From: Clostridia bacterium
GTDB lineage: Bacteria > Bacillota > Clostridia > Christensenellales > Borkfalkiaceae
Length of the DNA stretch: 64,000 bases
Direction of reading: 5' to 3'
NCBI GenBank assembly: GCA_017445995.1
Contig: JAFSRT010000024.1
Span: 1 to 64,000 of the forward strand
The notes beneath the pieces are model-generated. The model saw nothing but the letters and a program-made list of their open reading frames with translations, was not told where the DNA came from and ran no database searches. This document shows, piece by piece, positions 15,817 to 23,952 of this stretch (position 1 is its first letter; each line of letters begins with the position of its first letter). The position numbers and the translations under genes are program-made.

Positions 15817-16737
15817 ATGAACGAAAAGAATAAACAAAACTTAATAGGGCAGGTGCTGTTGTTCAGCGCGACGATTATTTGGGGAACTTCCTTCGTCGTT
15901 CTTGCCGACACGATAGCGGAAGTGCCGAAGTTTTACGTAATCGGGTTAAGGTTTTTATCGTCCGCCCTTATTTTTTTCGTTATTTTTCACAAAAGAATAC
16001 TGAAAATGAATAAGCGAACGCTAATCGGCGGGCTTTTTGCCGGCATTTCGCTTGCCCTTGCCTACACCACGCAGACGATAGGGTTGGAACACACTACGCC
16101 GGGGAAAAACGCTTTTTTAACTTCGCTTTATTGCGTTTTAGCGCCCTTTTTAGTGTGGATTATGCTTAAAGAAAAACCTAAATCGTATAACATAATCGCG
16201 TTATGCACTTGTATAATCGGCGTGGGGTTTATCTCGTTTTCGGGCGGGGAAGCAATATTGACTTTTACCTTTTTAGGCGAAGGTATGACGCTTTTTTCCG
16301 CGGTATTTTTCGCCTTTCAGTTGGTTTATCTTGAAAAATACAGCGATTGCGACACCGCGTCTATGGTGTTTGTTCAACTTTTAACGACGGCGGTTTTCGT
16401 TTGCCTTTTATCGCTGACTACCGAACTGCCGAAAGGAATAGACGTTTATAGGCTTAACTTAAATCAGGGGCTTAAAATACTGTACCTTACCGTGTTTGCG
16501 ACAATATACGCACAGATTGCGCTAATTAAGGGGCAGAAAAAAACCAACCCGAGCGAAGCGGCGATTATTTTATCGTTAGAAGCGGTTTTCGGCGCGCTGT
16601 TTTCAATACTGTTTGGAAAAGAAAAGGTTACCGTGCCGTTGATTGTCGGGTTTACGATTATCTTTTTAAGCGTACTCATGTCCGAACTTAAAATAGACTT
16701 GATAGGGCTAATCGGCAAAAAGAAAAAGACGGAATAA
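15817..16737 (+). CDS. EamA-family (DMT superfamily) transporter
   Basis: A 306-residue protein with about ten hydrophobic helices in two five-helix halves. The first half opens FSATIIWGTSFVVLAD and carries the GLEHTTPGKNAFLTSLYCVLAPFLVW segment; the second ends SEAAIILSLEAVFGALFS, both typical EamA signatures. Such proteins export metabolites, but the substrate cannot be assigned. I use ATG 15817, not the upstream in-frame TTG, because the latter is part of the promoter. A weak hairpin follows the stop. Confidence 0.87.
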   Translation: MNEKNKQNLIGQVLLFSATIIWGTSFVVLADTIAEVPKFYVIGLRFLSSALIFFVIFHKRILKMNKRTLIGGLFAGISLALAYTTQTIGLEHTTPGKNAFLTSLYCVLAPFLVWIMLKEKPKSYNIIALCTCIIGVGFISFSGGEAILTFTFLGEGMTLFSAVFFAFQLVYLEKYSDCDTASMVFVQLLTTAVFVCLLSLTTELPKGIDVYRLNLNQGLKILYLTVFATIYAQIALIKGQKKTNPSEAAIILSLEAVFGALFSILFGKEKVTVPLIVGFTIIFLSVLMSELKIDLIGLIGKKKKTE

Positions 16738-16755
16738 ATAAAAACGGGTTTTATA

Positions 16756-16784
16756 TTGAAAAACCCGATATAATATGTTATCAT
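16756..16784 (+). promoter_or_regulatory. Promoter upstream of the CpsD-like gene
   Basis: TTGAAA (16756-16761), 17-bp spacer, TATCAT (16779-16784). The -35 lies in a hairpin (CGGGTTTT with AAAACCCG, 16745-16767) that may also end the EamA transcript, though it lacks a T-run. Confidence 0.5.
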
Positions 16785-16852
16785 ATATATTACGGTATAA
16801 CTATGGTGCAAACTATATTTTTACCGAAAAATAAAATCTTCAAGGTGTAATT

Positions 16853-17608
16853 ATGTTTTTTAAGAAAAGGAAATCTAACGGCAAAGAAACGGACGGCATT
16901 ATAATAACCGAAAACGCAAGCGGTGCTAAAATCGAAGGCTACAACAGGTTAAGGGATAATATTTTATTCTTAAACGCCGACGGCAACAATAAAGTTATTC
17001 AGGTAGAATCGTCCGTCGCCCACGAAGGGAAAACCACGGTTGCGACTAACCTTGCCGTAAGTTTGGGGCTTACCGATAAAAAGGTAGTAGTCGTTGACTT
17101 GGATTTCCACAGACCTAACGTTCACCGCTTTTTGGGTACTTCTCTCGAAACCGGTTTGGCGGAATACGTTTTAGGACAGGCGGAAATAAAGGACGTTATT
17201 AAAAAAACCGAATATAAACACGTCGACATTATTTCCCGCGGTGCGAAAATCTACAATTCGTCGGTAGTGTTTATTTCCGATAAGTTTAAAACGCTTATAA
17301 AAAAATTAAGGGAAGACTACGACTACGTTATTTTAGACTGCGCACCTATATTGCAGGTTTCCGACTATATAAACATTTCACAGGTTTCAGACGGCGTTCT
17401 CTTTTTGGTCGCTTACGGTATGACTACGAGAAATCAGGTTAGCGACGCGATAAAAGAGTTGAATAAAAACAACACTAAAATATTAGGTACGGTATTTACA
17501 ATGTACGACAGAAAAAAGAGTATTTACGGCGAGAACGCCTATTACGGAAAGGGTTATTACAGTTATTACAGAAGTACTCTTGATGACGATGCCAAAAAAG
17601 ACAAATAG
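16853..17608 (+). CDS. Bacterial tyrosine kinase of capsule/EPS regulation (CpsD/CapB/YwqD type)
   Basis: A 251-residue cytoplasmic BY-kinase. Walker A is AHEGKTT, Walker A' is VVVVDLDFHRP, and Walker B is YVILDCAP. The C-terminus has the usual autophosphorylated Tyr cluster (YGENAYYGKGYYSYY). The family controls polysaccharide chain length with a CpsC/Wzz-like membrane activator, which is not adjacent here. The cognate phosphatase gene follows 21 nt later. AAGGTG precedes the ATG. Confidence 0.9.
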   Translation: MFFKKRKSNGKETDGIIITENASGAKIEGYNRLRDNILFLNADGNNKVIQVESSVAHEGKTTVATNLAVSLGLTDKKVVVVDLDFHRPNVHRFLGTSLETGLAEYVLGQAEIKDVIKKTEYKHVDIISRGAKIYNSSVVFISDKFKTLIKKLREDYDYVILDCAPILQVSDYINISQVSDGVLFLVAYGMTTRNQVSDAIKELNKNNTKILGTVFTMYDRKKSIYGENAYYGKGYYSYYRSTLDDDAKKDK

Positions 17609-17629
17609 GAAACCTATAAGGTTTAACGT

Positions 17630-18316
17630 ATGATAGATATTCACTCACATATTATTCCGAATATCGACGACGGCAGTAGGAGTATTGAAGACTCTCTTGC
17701 CATGCTTAAAACGAGTGCGATTTCAGGGGTCAGCGATATTATATGTACCCCGCATTACAGGGAAGGCTATAAAAAAACGCCCGCTGAAATAGAAAGCGCT
17801 TTTAAATTGTTAAAAGACAGCGCCAAGTCGCAGGGTATTCCCGTAAATCTCTATTTAGGCGAAGAAATATTCGTAACTAAAAACATTAAAACTGAATTAA
17901 AAGAAAAACAGGTTTTAACGCTTAACGGCACCAAGTTCGTTTTATTAGAGTTCGACTATAATATTAACTCTGAAATATCGGAAATAGTGTACGAACTGTC
18001 GAGAATAGGGTATATTCCGATAGTTGCGCACGTAAACAGATATAATTATCTCTCGATAGACGACGTTATAGATATAAAGCGTAGCCACGGCCTATTGCAG
18101 GTCAATGCGGACGACGTTTTAAGGAACTTGGGGCGGTTCGGCAAAAACGCGAAAAAACTTTTTAATAAAGGGCTTGTCGATTTCGTGGCAAGCGATATCC
18201 ACGCGAACAGGGAAAATAAAATGTCGGAAGCGGGGCAGATAGTTAAAAAGAAGTTCGGGGAAGACGCCTATCAGGTGGTTTTTCACGACGTAGCAATGCA
18301 GATTATAAAAGGTTAG
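17630..18316 (+). CDS. Protein-tyrosine phosphatase of PHP type (CpsB/YwqE)
   Basis: A 228-residue metal-dependent PHP phosphatase that removes phosphate from the CpsD-type kinase. Metal ligands are visible in MIDIHSHIIPNIDDGS at the N-terminus, in CTPHY, in the E of GEEIF, in VAHVNRY, and in FVASDIHANRENKMS near the C-terminus. It lies directly downstream of its kinase. The stop codon is inside a hairpin that may end the operon. Confidence 0.92.
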   Translation: MIDIHSHIIPNIDDGSRSIEDSLAMLKTSAISGVSDIICTPHYREGYKKTPAEIESAFKLLKDSAKSQGIPVNLYLGEEIFVTKNIKTELKEKQVLTLNGTKFVLLEFDYNINSEISEIVYELSRIGYIPIVAHVNRYNYLSIDDVIDIKRSHGLLQVNADDVLRNLGRFGKNAKKLFNKGLVDFVASDIHANRENKMSEAGQIVKKKFGEDAYQVVFHDVAMQIIKG

Positions 18317-18334
18317 GCAGGGGTCTAACCTTTT
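18307..18334 (+). terminator. Hairpin at the end of the kinase-phosphatase operon
   Basis: AAAAGGTTAG pairs with CTAACCTTTT around GCAGGGGT. It overlaps the last codons. The T-run is only TTTT, so termination is probably partial and could let the next genes be transcribed. Confidence 0.6.
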
Positions 18335-18353
18335 ATCGGGAAAAAGAATTATT

Positions 18354-19058
18354 ATGGAAAAAAAGATTATCGCAATCGGCGGTGGCGAAATAAAAAACAA
18401 AACGACTTTAAAAATCGACGAGTACGTTTCAAACCTTGCAAAAAAGCACGCGGGTGAAAAACGGGCGAACGCCCTTTTTATCGGCACGGCTTCGCACGAT
18501 TCTATGCCGTACTTTAACAGTTTCAGAAAGACTTATACTTCGGTTTTCGACATTAAAGCCGAAGTTGCGCTTATAGTGTACGGCGAAATGGATATAGAGA
18601 GAATAAAAAATAAAATCGATAACGCCGATATGATTTATATCGGTGGCGGAGATACCGTGTTTATGCTCGATAAATGGAAAGAAACGGGGCTACTTGACCT
18701 TATCGTTTCGGCGTATAATAACGGCAAAATCATTTGCGGGCTTTCGGCGGGGGCTATCTGTTGGTTTAAGACAATGTTTACCGATTACGAAATAATGCGT
18801 GGAAAAAGCGCCGAATACACCTTAAAAGAAGGGCTTGGAATAGTCGATAACACCGCTTGTCCGCACTTTGACGAACGGGAAAAAGATTTTACAAAAGTGC
18901 AAAAGCAAAACGGTATAAAAAGTGCTGTATGTATCGAAAATAACTGCGCGGTAGAGTTTACCGACGGGGTTATAACAAACGTTATAAGCGCGGGTGGAAA
19001 GGCGTTTTTGCAAACGCTTAACGAAGGCGAAGTAGTAAGGAAGGAAATAACCGTTTAA
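18354..19058 (+). CDS. Peptidase E-like serine peptidase (family S51)
   Basis: A 234-residue cytoplasmic protein of the class I glutamine-amidotransferase-like fold. The nucleophile Ser131 lies in CGLSAGAICWF, the GGGDT loop in YIGGGDTVFML, and the catalytic His in ACPHFDERE. S51 enzymes cleave Asp-X dipeptides or act as cyanophycinases; the short length fits peptidase E. The stop is 1 nt before the next ATG, so it is coupled to queH. Confidence 0.88.
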   Translation: MEKKIIAIGGGEIKNKTTLKIDEYVSNLAKKHAGEKRANALFIGTASHDSMPYFNSFRKTYTSVFDIKAEVALIVYGEMDIERIKNKIDNADMIYIGGGDTVFMLDKWKETGLLDLIVSAYNNGKIICGLSAGAICWFKTMFTDYEIMRGKSAEYTLKEGLGIVDNTACPHFDEREKDFTKVQKQNGIKSAVCIENNCAVEFTDGVITNVISAGGKAFLQTLNEGEVVRKEITV

Positions 19059-19059
19059 T

Positions 19060-19671
19060 ATGAACAAGGTTAATTACGATAAAGAACTACAATCGTTAAT
19101 CGACGAAAATATTAAAAGGGGAATAAAACCGAAACTTTTATTGCACAGTTGTTGCGCACCCTGTTCTTCGGCGTGTATAGAACGGCTGAAAGAAGGGTTT
19201 TATATATGCATTTTCTACTATAACCCGAACATCGACAGTGAAGAAGAGTATATTAAAAGACGGGACGAACAGAAAAGGCTGTCGTCTTTGATGGGCGTCG
19301 ACTTCGTTTCCTGCGATTACGACTGCCGAGAGTTCTATTCTGCGGTGAAAGGCTACGAAAACTGCCAAGAAGGCGGGGAAAGATGTTTTATCTGCTATCG
19401 GTTAAGGCTTAATAAGACCGCCGAGTACGCAAAAGAACACGGATATCCCTTTTTTGCGACGACTTTAACTTTATCGCCCCTTAAAAACAGCGATAAATTA
19501 AACGAGATAGGGAAAGAGACGGCAAAAGAGTTTAATTTAACCTACCTGTCTTCCGATTTCAAAAAGAGAAACGGATACCTTCGTTCGATTGAACTTTCAA
19601 AAGAATACGACCTTTATCGGCAAAATTATTGCGGATGCGTGTTTTCAAAAAGCAAGGAAAAATCTGAATAA
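19060..19671 (+). CDS. queH: Epoxyqueuosine reductase QueH
   Basis: A 203-residue enzyme of the QueH (DUF208) family, which performs the last step of queuosine synthesis in tRNA. The N-terminal LLHSCCAPCSSACIERL cysteines, the downstream CRE..Y....CQEGGERCFICYRLRL cluster and the C-terminal YCGCVFS are family hallmarks for an Fe-S and metal site. Translationally coupled to the peptidase gene. No other que gene is in the window. Confidence 0.93.
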   Translation: MNKVNYDKELQSLIDENIKRGIKPKLLLHSCCAPCSSACIERLKEGFYICIFYYNPNIDSEEEYIKRRDEQKRLSSLMGVDFVSCDYDCREFYSAVKGYENCQEGGERCFICYRLRLNKTAEYAKEHGYPFFATTLTLSPLKNSDKLNEIGKETAKEFNLTYLSSDFKKRNGYLRSIELSKEYDLYRQNYCGCVFSKSKEKSE

Positions 19672-19726
19672 AAGGGCAAAAAGTAAGAAAAATCGCAAAA
19701 AAATATAAAAAATTTTTAAAAAGGTA

Positions 19727-19755
19727 TTGAAAAGCCGATATTTCTATGATATTAT
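19727..19755 (+). promoter_or_regulatory. Promoter of candidate small RNA
   Basis: TTGAAA (19727-19732), 17-bp spacer, TATTAT (19750-19755). Confidence 0.7.
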
Positions 19756-19760
19756 TATTT

Positions 19761-19862
19761 GCGGAAGTAAAAGCGACTTGCGTTATTCTTCCTGAATGAT
19801 ATATATGGGGGATATATAATCGTTTAAAATGAAAATAAACCTTTGCGGGTTTATTTTTTTTT
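19761..19862 (+). ncRNA. Candidate small RNA with its own promoter and terminator
   Basis: About 100 nt from the inferred start near 19762 to a terminator (AATAAACC-tttgc-GGGTTTATT then a long T-run, 19833-19862). Inside, GGAAG can pair with CTTCC, and ATATAT-gggg-GATATAT forms a second hairpin. No open frame with a ribosome binding site is present. I do not recognise a known RNA family. It ends about 50 nt before the separate promoter of the lysine riboswitch. Confidence 0.55.
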
Positions 19863-19912
19863 GCCTTTTTTTAAAAAATTGTTAAAAAAGCCGATAAAAA
19901 AAGTAAAAATTG

Positions 19913-19941
19913 TTGACAAAAGGAAAATATTGTAATATATT
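19913..19941 (+). promoter_or_regulatory. Promoter of the lysine riboswitch-nhaC unit
   Basis: TTGACA (19913-19918), 17-bp spacer, TATATT (19936-19941). Confidence 0.8.
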
Positions 19942-19954
19942 ATACGTGGTAATT

Positions 19955-20098
19955 AAATTACGGATAGAGGCGCAATCTTTATGATAAGCACTTCGGGGTG
20001 GATTTGCCGAGTGTGGGAAAGGAAAGATTGCCGAAGAGATGCGTTCTTCCACGGGGCGGATTGTCTGGGTGCAAAAAGAATATTTTTGCAACTGTCAT
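19955..20098 (+). promoter_or_regulatory. Lysine riboswitch (L-box)
   Basis: Conserved L-box blocks occur in order: AGAGGCGCAATC, GGGAAAGGAAAGATTGCCGA, AGAGATGCG, TGTCTGGGTGC and ACTGTCA. A terminator hairpin follows at 20140, so lysine should switch transcription off. Open frames over this stretch are not genes. Confidence 0.93.
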
Positions 20099-20139
20099 AC
20101 CGGTTTCGGTATGTTGTGCTACCAAACTTTGTCGAGATT

Positions 20140-20171
20140 ACGGCGTTTAGTAGCGTCGTGATTTTTTATTT
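20140..20171 (+). terminator. Riboswitch-controlled terminator
   Basis: ACGGCGT pairs with GCGTCGT (two G-U pairs) around TTAGTA, followed by TTTTTT. It lies between the aptamer and the AAAGGAGAAGG site of nhaC. Confidence 0.75.
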
Positions 20172-20201
20172 TAAAAATACTCAATGAAAAAAGGAGAAGG
20201 T

Positions 20202-21893
20202 ATGTTAAACGAAAAAAAGTTTTTCAACAAAAAGACCATCACGGTCATCGTTGCTTCGTTTATCGCACTCGCACTCGTTATTTTAGTAACGGCTACGGGC
20301 TGGGCGCATAATTCTATTGCGTGTCGCGATTGCATAGGCGAAGAGTGCGAAGTTTGTGGTGGCACAGGCTTCGTGCAAGGCTCGTTCTGGGCTTTGCTTC
20401 CGCCGATTATCGCCATTTGCTTGGCACTTATAACGAAAGAAGTTTTCTCTTCGTTATTCGTCGGCATTTTATCGGGTGCTATCTTGGCTGCCGATTTTGC
20501 ACCGCTTAAAACTATGGACCATATCGTAAACACGGGTTTAATAGACGCGGTATCGGGGACGGCGGGAATATTTATCTTCCTTGTCGAATTAGGGCTTTTA
20601 GTTTGTCTCGTTAATAAAGCGGGCGGTTCAAAAGCGTTCGGCGAGTGGGCGTCTAAACACGTTAAATCGAAAGTCGGCGCGCAACTCTGCACCTTCGTTT
20701 TAGGTATCCTTATTTTTATCGACGACTACTTTAACTGCTTAACGGTCGGTTCTGTTATGCGTTCGGTTACCGATAAGGAAAAGGTAAGCAGATCTAAACT
20801 CGCGTATTTAATCGACGCGACGGCTGCGCCTATCTGTATGATAGCGCCTGTTTCTTCGTGGGCTGCCGCAGTTTCGCAGTACGCGTCGGACGGAAACGGA
20901 TTTAAGTTGTTTATTATGGCTATTCCGTTCAACTTCTATTCGCTGTTAACTCTCGTGTTCGTTCTCGGTATTATTCTTATGAAAATAGATTTCGGTCCTA
21001 TGAAAAAACACGAAGAAAACGCGGAAAAAGGCGACTTATTCAGCGGTAAAATGGTTAAAACCGAACAGGAAATACCTGCGTCTAACGGTAAAGTATTAGA
21101 CCTTATCTTCCCTGTAGTTTTGCTTATTATTTGTAGCGTATTTGCGGTTATGTACGTCGGCGGAATATTCGACGGTGCGTCTTTCCTTGATTCTTTTGCG
21201 GATACCGACGCAACGATAGCGCTTCCTTGGGGCGGACTTATCGCACTCATTATCACTATGATTTTCTTGGCGGTTAGAAAGACCGTTTCCTTTAAAGATT
21301 CTTTGGATTTAATCCCGAAAGGCTTTGCCGCTATGGTTCCCGCTATCCTTATTCTTACCTTCGCAACGGCGTTAAAGAATATGACGGGCGAACTCGGTGC
21401 TAAATATTACGTTGCAGACTTAATGTACAGCGTTCCTGAAACGTTAAAGAGATTATTGCCTGCAATCATATTCCTTGTTGCTTGCGTTCTTTCTTTTGCG
21501 ACGGGAACTTCGTGGGGTACTTTCGGTATCTTAATCCCGATAGTAACCGCTATGTATCCTGAAAGCACCGACCCGTTGTTCGTAATCGGTATTTCGGCTT
21601 GTCTTGCCGGCGCTGTTTGCGGCGACCATTGTTCACCGATTTCGGATACGACGATTATGTCGTCCGCGGGGGCTGAATGCGAACACATTAACCACGTTTC
21701 AACGCAGATACCTTACGCACTCTACGTTGCGGTTATTTCCTTCGTATGTTTCGTTTTAGCGGGCTTTATCACAAACGCTATTATTATGCTTCCGCTTTCG
21801 ATTGCTATTATGATAGGTTCGTTGTTTGTTACCAAGTTCATAATAAATAAAAAATCGAACGGCGCAAAGAAAATCGAAGAAGTTAAAGAATAA
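20202..21893 (+). CDS. NhaC-family transporter, probable lysine importer
   Basis: A 563-residue membrane protein of the Na+/H+ antiporter NhaC family with more than ten helices. Motifs include the IDDYFNCLTVG segment, APVSSWAA, ATGTSWGTFGILIPI and GDHCSPISDTTIMSS. A 45-residue loop near the N-terminus contains CRDCIGEECEVCGGTG, a four-Cys DnaJ-type zinc motif that is unusual here. The start is ATG 20202 behind AAAGGAGAAGG; the in-frame ATG at 20184 sits upstream of that site. The lysine riboswitch indicates lysine as the substrate, as described for riboswitch-controlled NhaC relatives. Confidence 0.9.
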   Translation: MLNEKKFFNKKTITVIVASFIALALVILVTATGWAHNSIACRDCIGEECEVCGGTGFVQGSFWALLPPIIAICLALITKEVFSSLFVGILSGAILAADFAPLKTMDHIVNTGLIDAVSGTAGIFIFLVELGLLVCLVNKAGGSKAFGEWASKHVKSKVGAQLCTFVLGILIFIDDYFNCLTVGSVMRSVTDKEKVSRSKLAYLIDATAAPICMIAPVSSWAAAVSQYASDGNGFKLFIMAIPFNFYSLLTLVFVLGIILMKIDFGPMKKHEENAEKGDLFSGKMVKTEQEIPASNGKVLDLIFPVVLLIICSVFAVMYVGGIFDGASFLDSFADTDATIALPWGGLIALIITMIFLAVRKTVSFKDSLDLIPKGFAAMVPAILILTFATALKNMTGELGAKYYVADLMYSVPETLKRLLPAIIFLVACVLSFATGTSWGTFGILIPIVTAMYPESTDPLFVIGISACLAGAVCGDHCSPISDTTIMSSAGAECEHINHVSTQIPYALYVAVISFVCFVLAGFITNAIIMLPLSIAIMIGSLFVTKFIINKKSNGAKKIEEVKE

Positions 21894-21910
21894 TTAACTT
21901 AAAAATTAAA

Positions 21911-21938
21911 GCACCCGAAAGGCTTTTCGGGTGCTTTT
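21911..21938 (+). terminator. Terminator of the nhaC-like gene
   Basis: GCACCCGAAA-ggct-TTTCGGGTGC followed by TTTTAG. Confidence 0.85.
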
Positions 21939-21942
21939 AGTT

Positions 21943-22317
21943 TTAAAAAATATTTTCAACAGACAGTGAAAAGGTTTTCGGTATTTCTTTTGATAGGCTT
22001 ATTAACACGTCGACTTTTGAAAGCGCTTCCGTCCACTCTTTATCGCGGACTAAAACCGCCGTTTCAAATAGCCATAAATCTATTTCCTTTATCTCGTTAT
22101 GCGGAATAAAGGCGTGTAAACTTTTTTTCTTATTGAGCCATTGTTCTTTAACGGCATAAACGTCTTTTTCCGTCGCCGTTTCGTCGTCTATTTTTTCGTA
22201 AAGAATACTAAACGAATAATTAAGTTCGTCAAACTGTTTTTTTATAAATCGGTTTTCAACTATTGCGCCCGCAATCAGTATTATTATTGCCGATATAACA
22301 GATACCACCGTTTTCAA
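21943..22317 (-). CDS. DUF4363 family protein
   Basis: A 124-residue protein with one N-terminal membrane helix (about 4-22) and a helical domain outside it. The pattern of KEQWLNKKKSLHAFIPHNEI and acidic helices matches DUF4363, which in Clostridia regularly follows a DUF421 gene. The start overlaps the end of the upstream DUF421 gene by 4 nt (ATGA), so the two are coupled. Function unknown. Confidence 0.82.
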   Translation of the reverse strand: MKTVVSVISAIIILIAGAIVENRFIKKQFDELNYSFSILYEKIDDETATEKDVYAVKEQWLNKKKSLHAFIPHNEIKEIDLWLFETAVLVRDKEWTEALSKVDVLISLSKEIPKTFSLSVENIF

Positions 22318-23000
22318 AACTCCACCCCTTCTTTTAACTCAAAAAAAAGTATCTTATACTTTTCCTTGTATTTCTGAAAATAAACTCTGCCGTTCCCGTC
22401 AACAGTCATTATTTCCGTTTTAGAAAGCGAACAGTCGTTTTTTTCTAAAAACTCTTTTAACATTTCTTCCGTTATTTGAAGTTTATCGGCGTTAGACTTA
22501 TCTATTCTGCCTTCGTTGATTAGCAGTAGGGGAATAGACGTTTTTTCCGCTTTATAGTCTGTTCTTTCAAGTGCAGACAGTTTTCCGTTCGCTTCGAAAA
22601 TGGCGTAGTCCACCGCGTCCAACGAAAAGTAGCCTTGCGAACGCATACTCTCTATTAAATCATCCACCCCTAAATTGTTCTTTTTAAGTTCCGCTATACA
22701 AACGCCGTCCTTATCGATAACGATACTCGGCTTTCCCGAAAGTATCTTCTTAAAAAAATTACCCCGCCTTTCAAGTAAGAAAAAAAGCTGGTGCATTATA
22801 AACAGCGCGAGAATAGAGACTATTCCGTAAACGAGCGGAATAGAAACGTCCGACATAGGCACGCAGGCAAGGTCGGCTATAATCAGGGTTACTATAAACT
22901 CGAAAGGTTGCATTTCGCCTATCTGCCTTTTGCCTAAAAACCGTATTACCACAGTCAGAGTAAGGTAAATAATAAGTGTTCTTATAAAAATAACCGCCAT
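22314..23000 (-). CDS. DUF421 (YetF-like) membrane protein
   Basis: A 228-residue protein with three N-terminal helices followed by a cytoplasmic beta domain. Family motifs include FLGKRQIGEMQPFEFIVTL, SVDIPL-like DVSIPLVYG, GKPSIVIDKDG and MRSQGYFSLDAVDYAIFEANG. The spore germination protein YetF belongs to this family, but the biochemical role is not known. Divergent from the THF riboswitch-folT unit. Confidence 0.88.
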   Translation of the reverse strand: MAVIFIRTLIIYLTLTVVIRFLGKRQIGEMQPFEFIVTLIIADLACVPMSDVSIPLVYGIVSILALFIMHQLFFLLERRGNFFKKILSGKPSIVIDKDGVCIAELKKNNLGVDDLIESMRSQGYFSLDAVDYAIFEANGKLSALERTDYKAEKTSIPLLLINEGRIDKSNADKLQITEEMLKEFLEKNDCSLSKTEIMTVDGNGRVYFQKYKEKYKILFFELKEGVEF

Positions 23001-23043
23001 AGAAGTTATTATTATATAAAACGGCGATATTTATTCCTTTTTG

Positions 23044-23072
23044 TTGACTATATTTTAAAATAATGTTATTAT
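23044..23072 (+). promoter_or_regulatory. Promoter of the THF riboswitch-folT unit
   Basis: TTGACT (23044-23049), 17-bp spacer, TATTAT (23067-23072). The riboswitch starts within 10 bp. Confidence 0.75.
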
Positions 23073-23078
23073 TTACGT

Positions 23079-23170
23079 ATAGAGTAGCAAAGATGCGTAA
23101 AGTGTTGCAAAATGGGATGTCGTTTGCAAACGAAAAGAATTTTTCTTGCGGTATCTTTGCGCGTCCGCTA
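23079..23170 (+). promoter_or_regulatory. Tetrahydrofolate riboswitch
   Basis: Matches the THF-RNA consensus in order: AGAGTAG, GCGTAAAGTG, TGGGATGTCG, AACGAAA, GCGGTATC and GCGTCCGCT. The flanking stems CAAAGATGCG/CTTTGCGCG and TTGCAAA/TTTGCAA close as expected. The expression platform follows at 23205. Confidence 0.92.
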
Positions 23171-23204
23171 TTATACCGACGGGGCTACCCGTCTATTATA
23201 TCGG

Positions 23205-23228
23205 TCTCTCTATAAGGGAGATTTTTTT
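23205..23228 (+). terminator. Riboswitch expression platform: terminator overlapping the folT ribosome binding site
   Basis: TCTCTC pairs with GGGAGA and is followed by TTTTTTT directly before ATG 23229. The 3' arm is also the Shine-Dalgarno sequence (AAGGGAGA), so closing the hairpin would block both transcription and translation. Confidence 0.8.
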
Positions 23229-23906
23229 ATGTCAAATCTATTAGTTTCATCTTTTGATTTTTCCGCTATTTTCGGCAATATCATTGAAAAATGGTATTTA
23301 TATTTACCGCTTCTTTTAATTATCGGGCTTTTTATCGCACTGTTTTTCGTTAAGGATAAAGAACGAAATTATTTATCTAACACGCAAAAACTCGTTTATA
23401 CTGCAATGCTAACGGCACTGTGTACTATCTTTAACTGTTTTATTACCTTTTATCCGCAAAACTATATCGCTATTTCGTTTAACAGTACGATTTGTTTTGT
23501 GGCAGGGTTGTTGCTCGGTTATAAAAGGGGATTTTGCGTCGGCTTTTTGGGAGATCTAATCGGTGCTATCATCTTTCCGCAAGGCGTTTATAATCCGCTT
23601 ATCGGTCTTGCAAGCGGGCTTTTCGGGTTTATTCCGGGGCTACTTTTTGATAAGTTCAGAATAAATAAGTATTTGCTCACGGTTATTTCATCAATCATAA
23701 CTCTTATACTTTGTACTTGTTTTCTTAATACTTTCGGGCTATGGCTTATTTACGGGCTTGGCAAAAAAACCTTCTTTGCCTATCTGTTCGTCAGGTTGCC
23801 GTGGCAAACTTTTGTTGCAGTTGGAAATGCCGTTTTATGTTTATTGCTCGTTGCGTTTTTGCCAAAAGTTTTACCGAAAAATAAGTTTAATCTATTTAAC
23901 GAATAA
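23229..23906 (+). CDS. folT: Folate ECF transporter S component (FolT)
   Basis: A 225-residue membrane protein with an extra N-terminal helix and about six core helices. The TQKLVYTAMLTALCTIFNCF start of the core, GYKRGFCVGFLGDLIGAIIFPQG and the RLPWQTF segment are typical of FolT. The preceding THF riboswitch fixes the substrate as folate. I use ATG 23229, because an in-frame ATG at 23112 lies inside the riboswitch. The shared EcfA/EcfT module is elsewhere. Confidence 0.92.
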   Translation: MSNLLVSSFDFSAIFGNIIEKWYLYLPLLLIIGLFIALFFVKDKERNYLSNTQKLVYTAMLTALCTIFNCFITFYPQNYIAISFNSTICFVAGLLLGYKRGFCVGFLGDLIGAIIFPQGVYNPLIGLASGLFGFIPGLLFDKFRINKYLLTVISSIITLILCTCFLNTFGLWLIYGLGKKTFFAYLFVRLPWQTFVAVGNAVLCLLLVAFLPKVLPKNKFNLFNE

Positions 23907-23922
23907 GACTATTTTTAATAAT

Positions 23923-23952
23923 AAAAAAAGCGGTTAATAAACCGCCTTTTTT
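23923..23952 (+). terminator. Bidirectional terminator between folT and the flippase gene
   Basis: GCGGTT-aata-AACCGC with A7 before and T6 after. Overlaps the last codons of the minus-strand flippase. Confidence 0.75.

Noticed and set aside
16744..16768. Terminator after the EamA gene
   Set aside because: The hairpin CGGGTTTT/AAAACCCG lacks a T-run and overlaps a promoter, so I did not list it as a terminator.
19981..20187. Frame upstream of the nhaC-like gene
   Set aside because: Lies inside the lysine riboswitch and its terminator.
23112..23228. N-terminal extension of FolT
   Set aside because: Would be translated from within the THF riboswitch; the ribosome binding site precedes ATG 23229.
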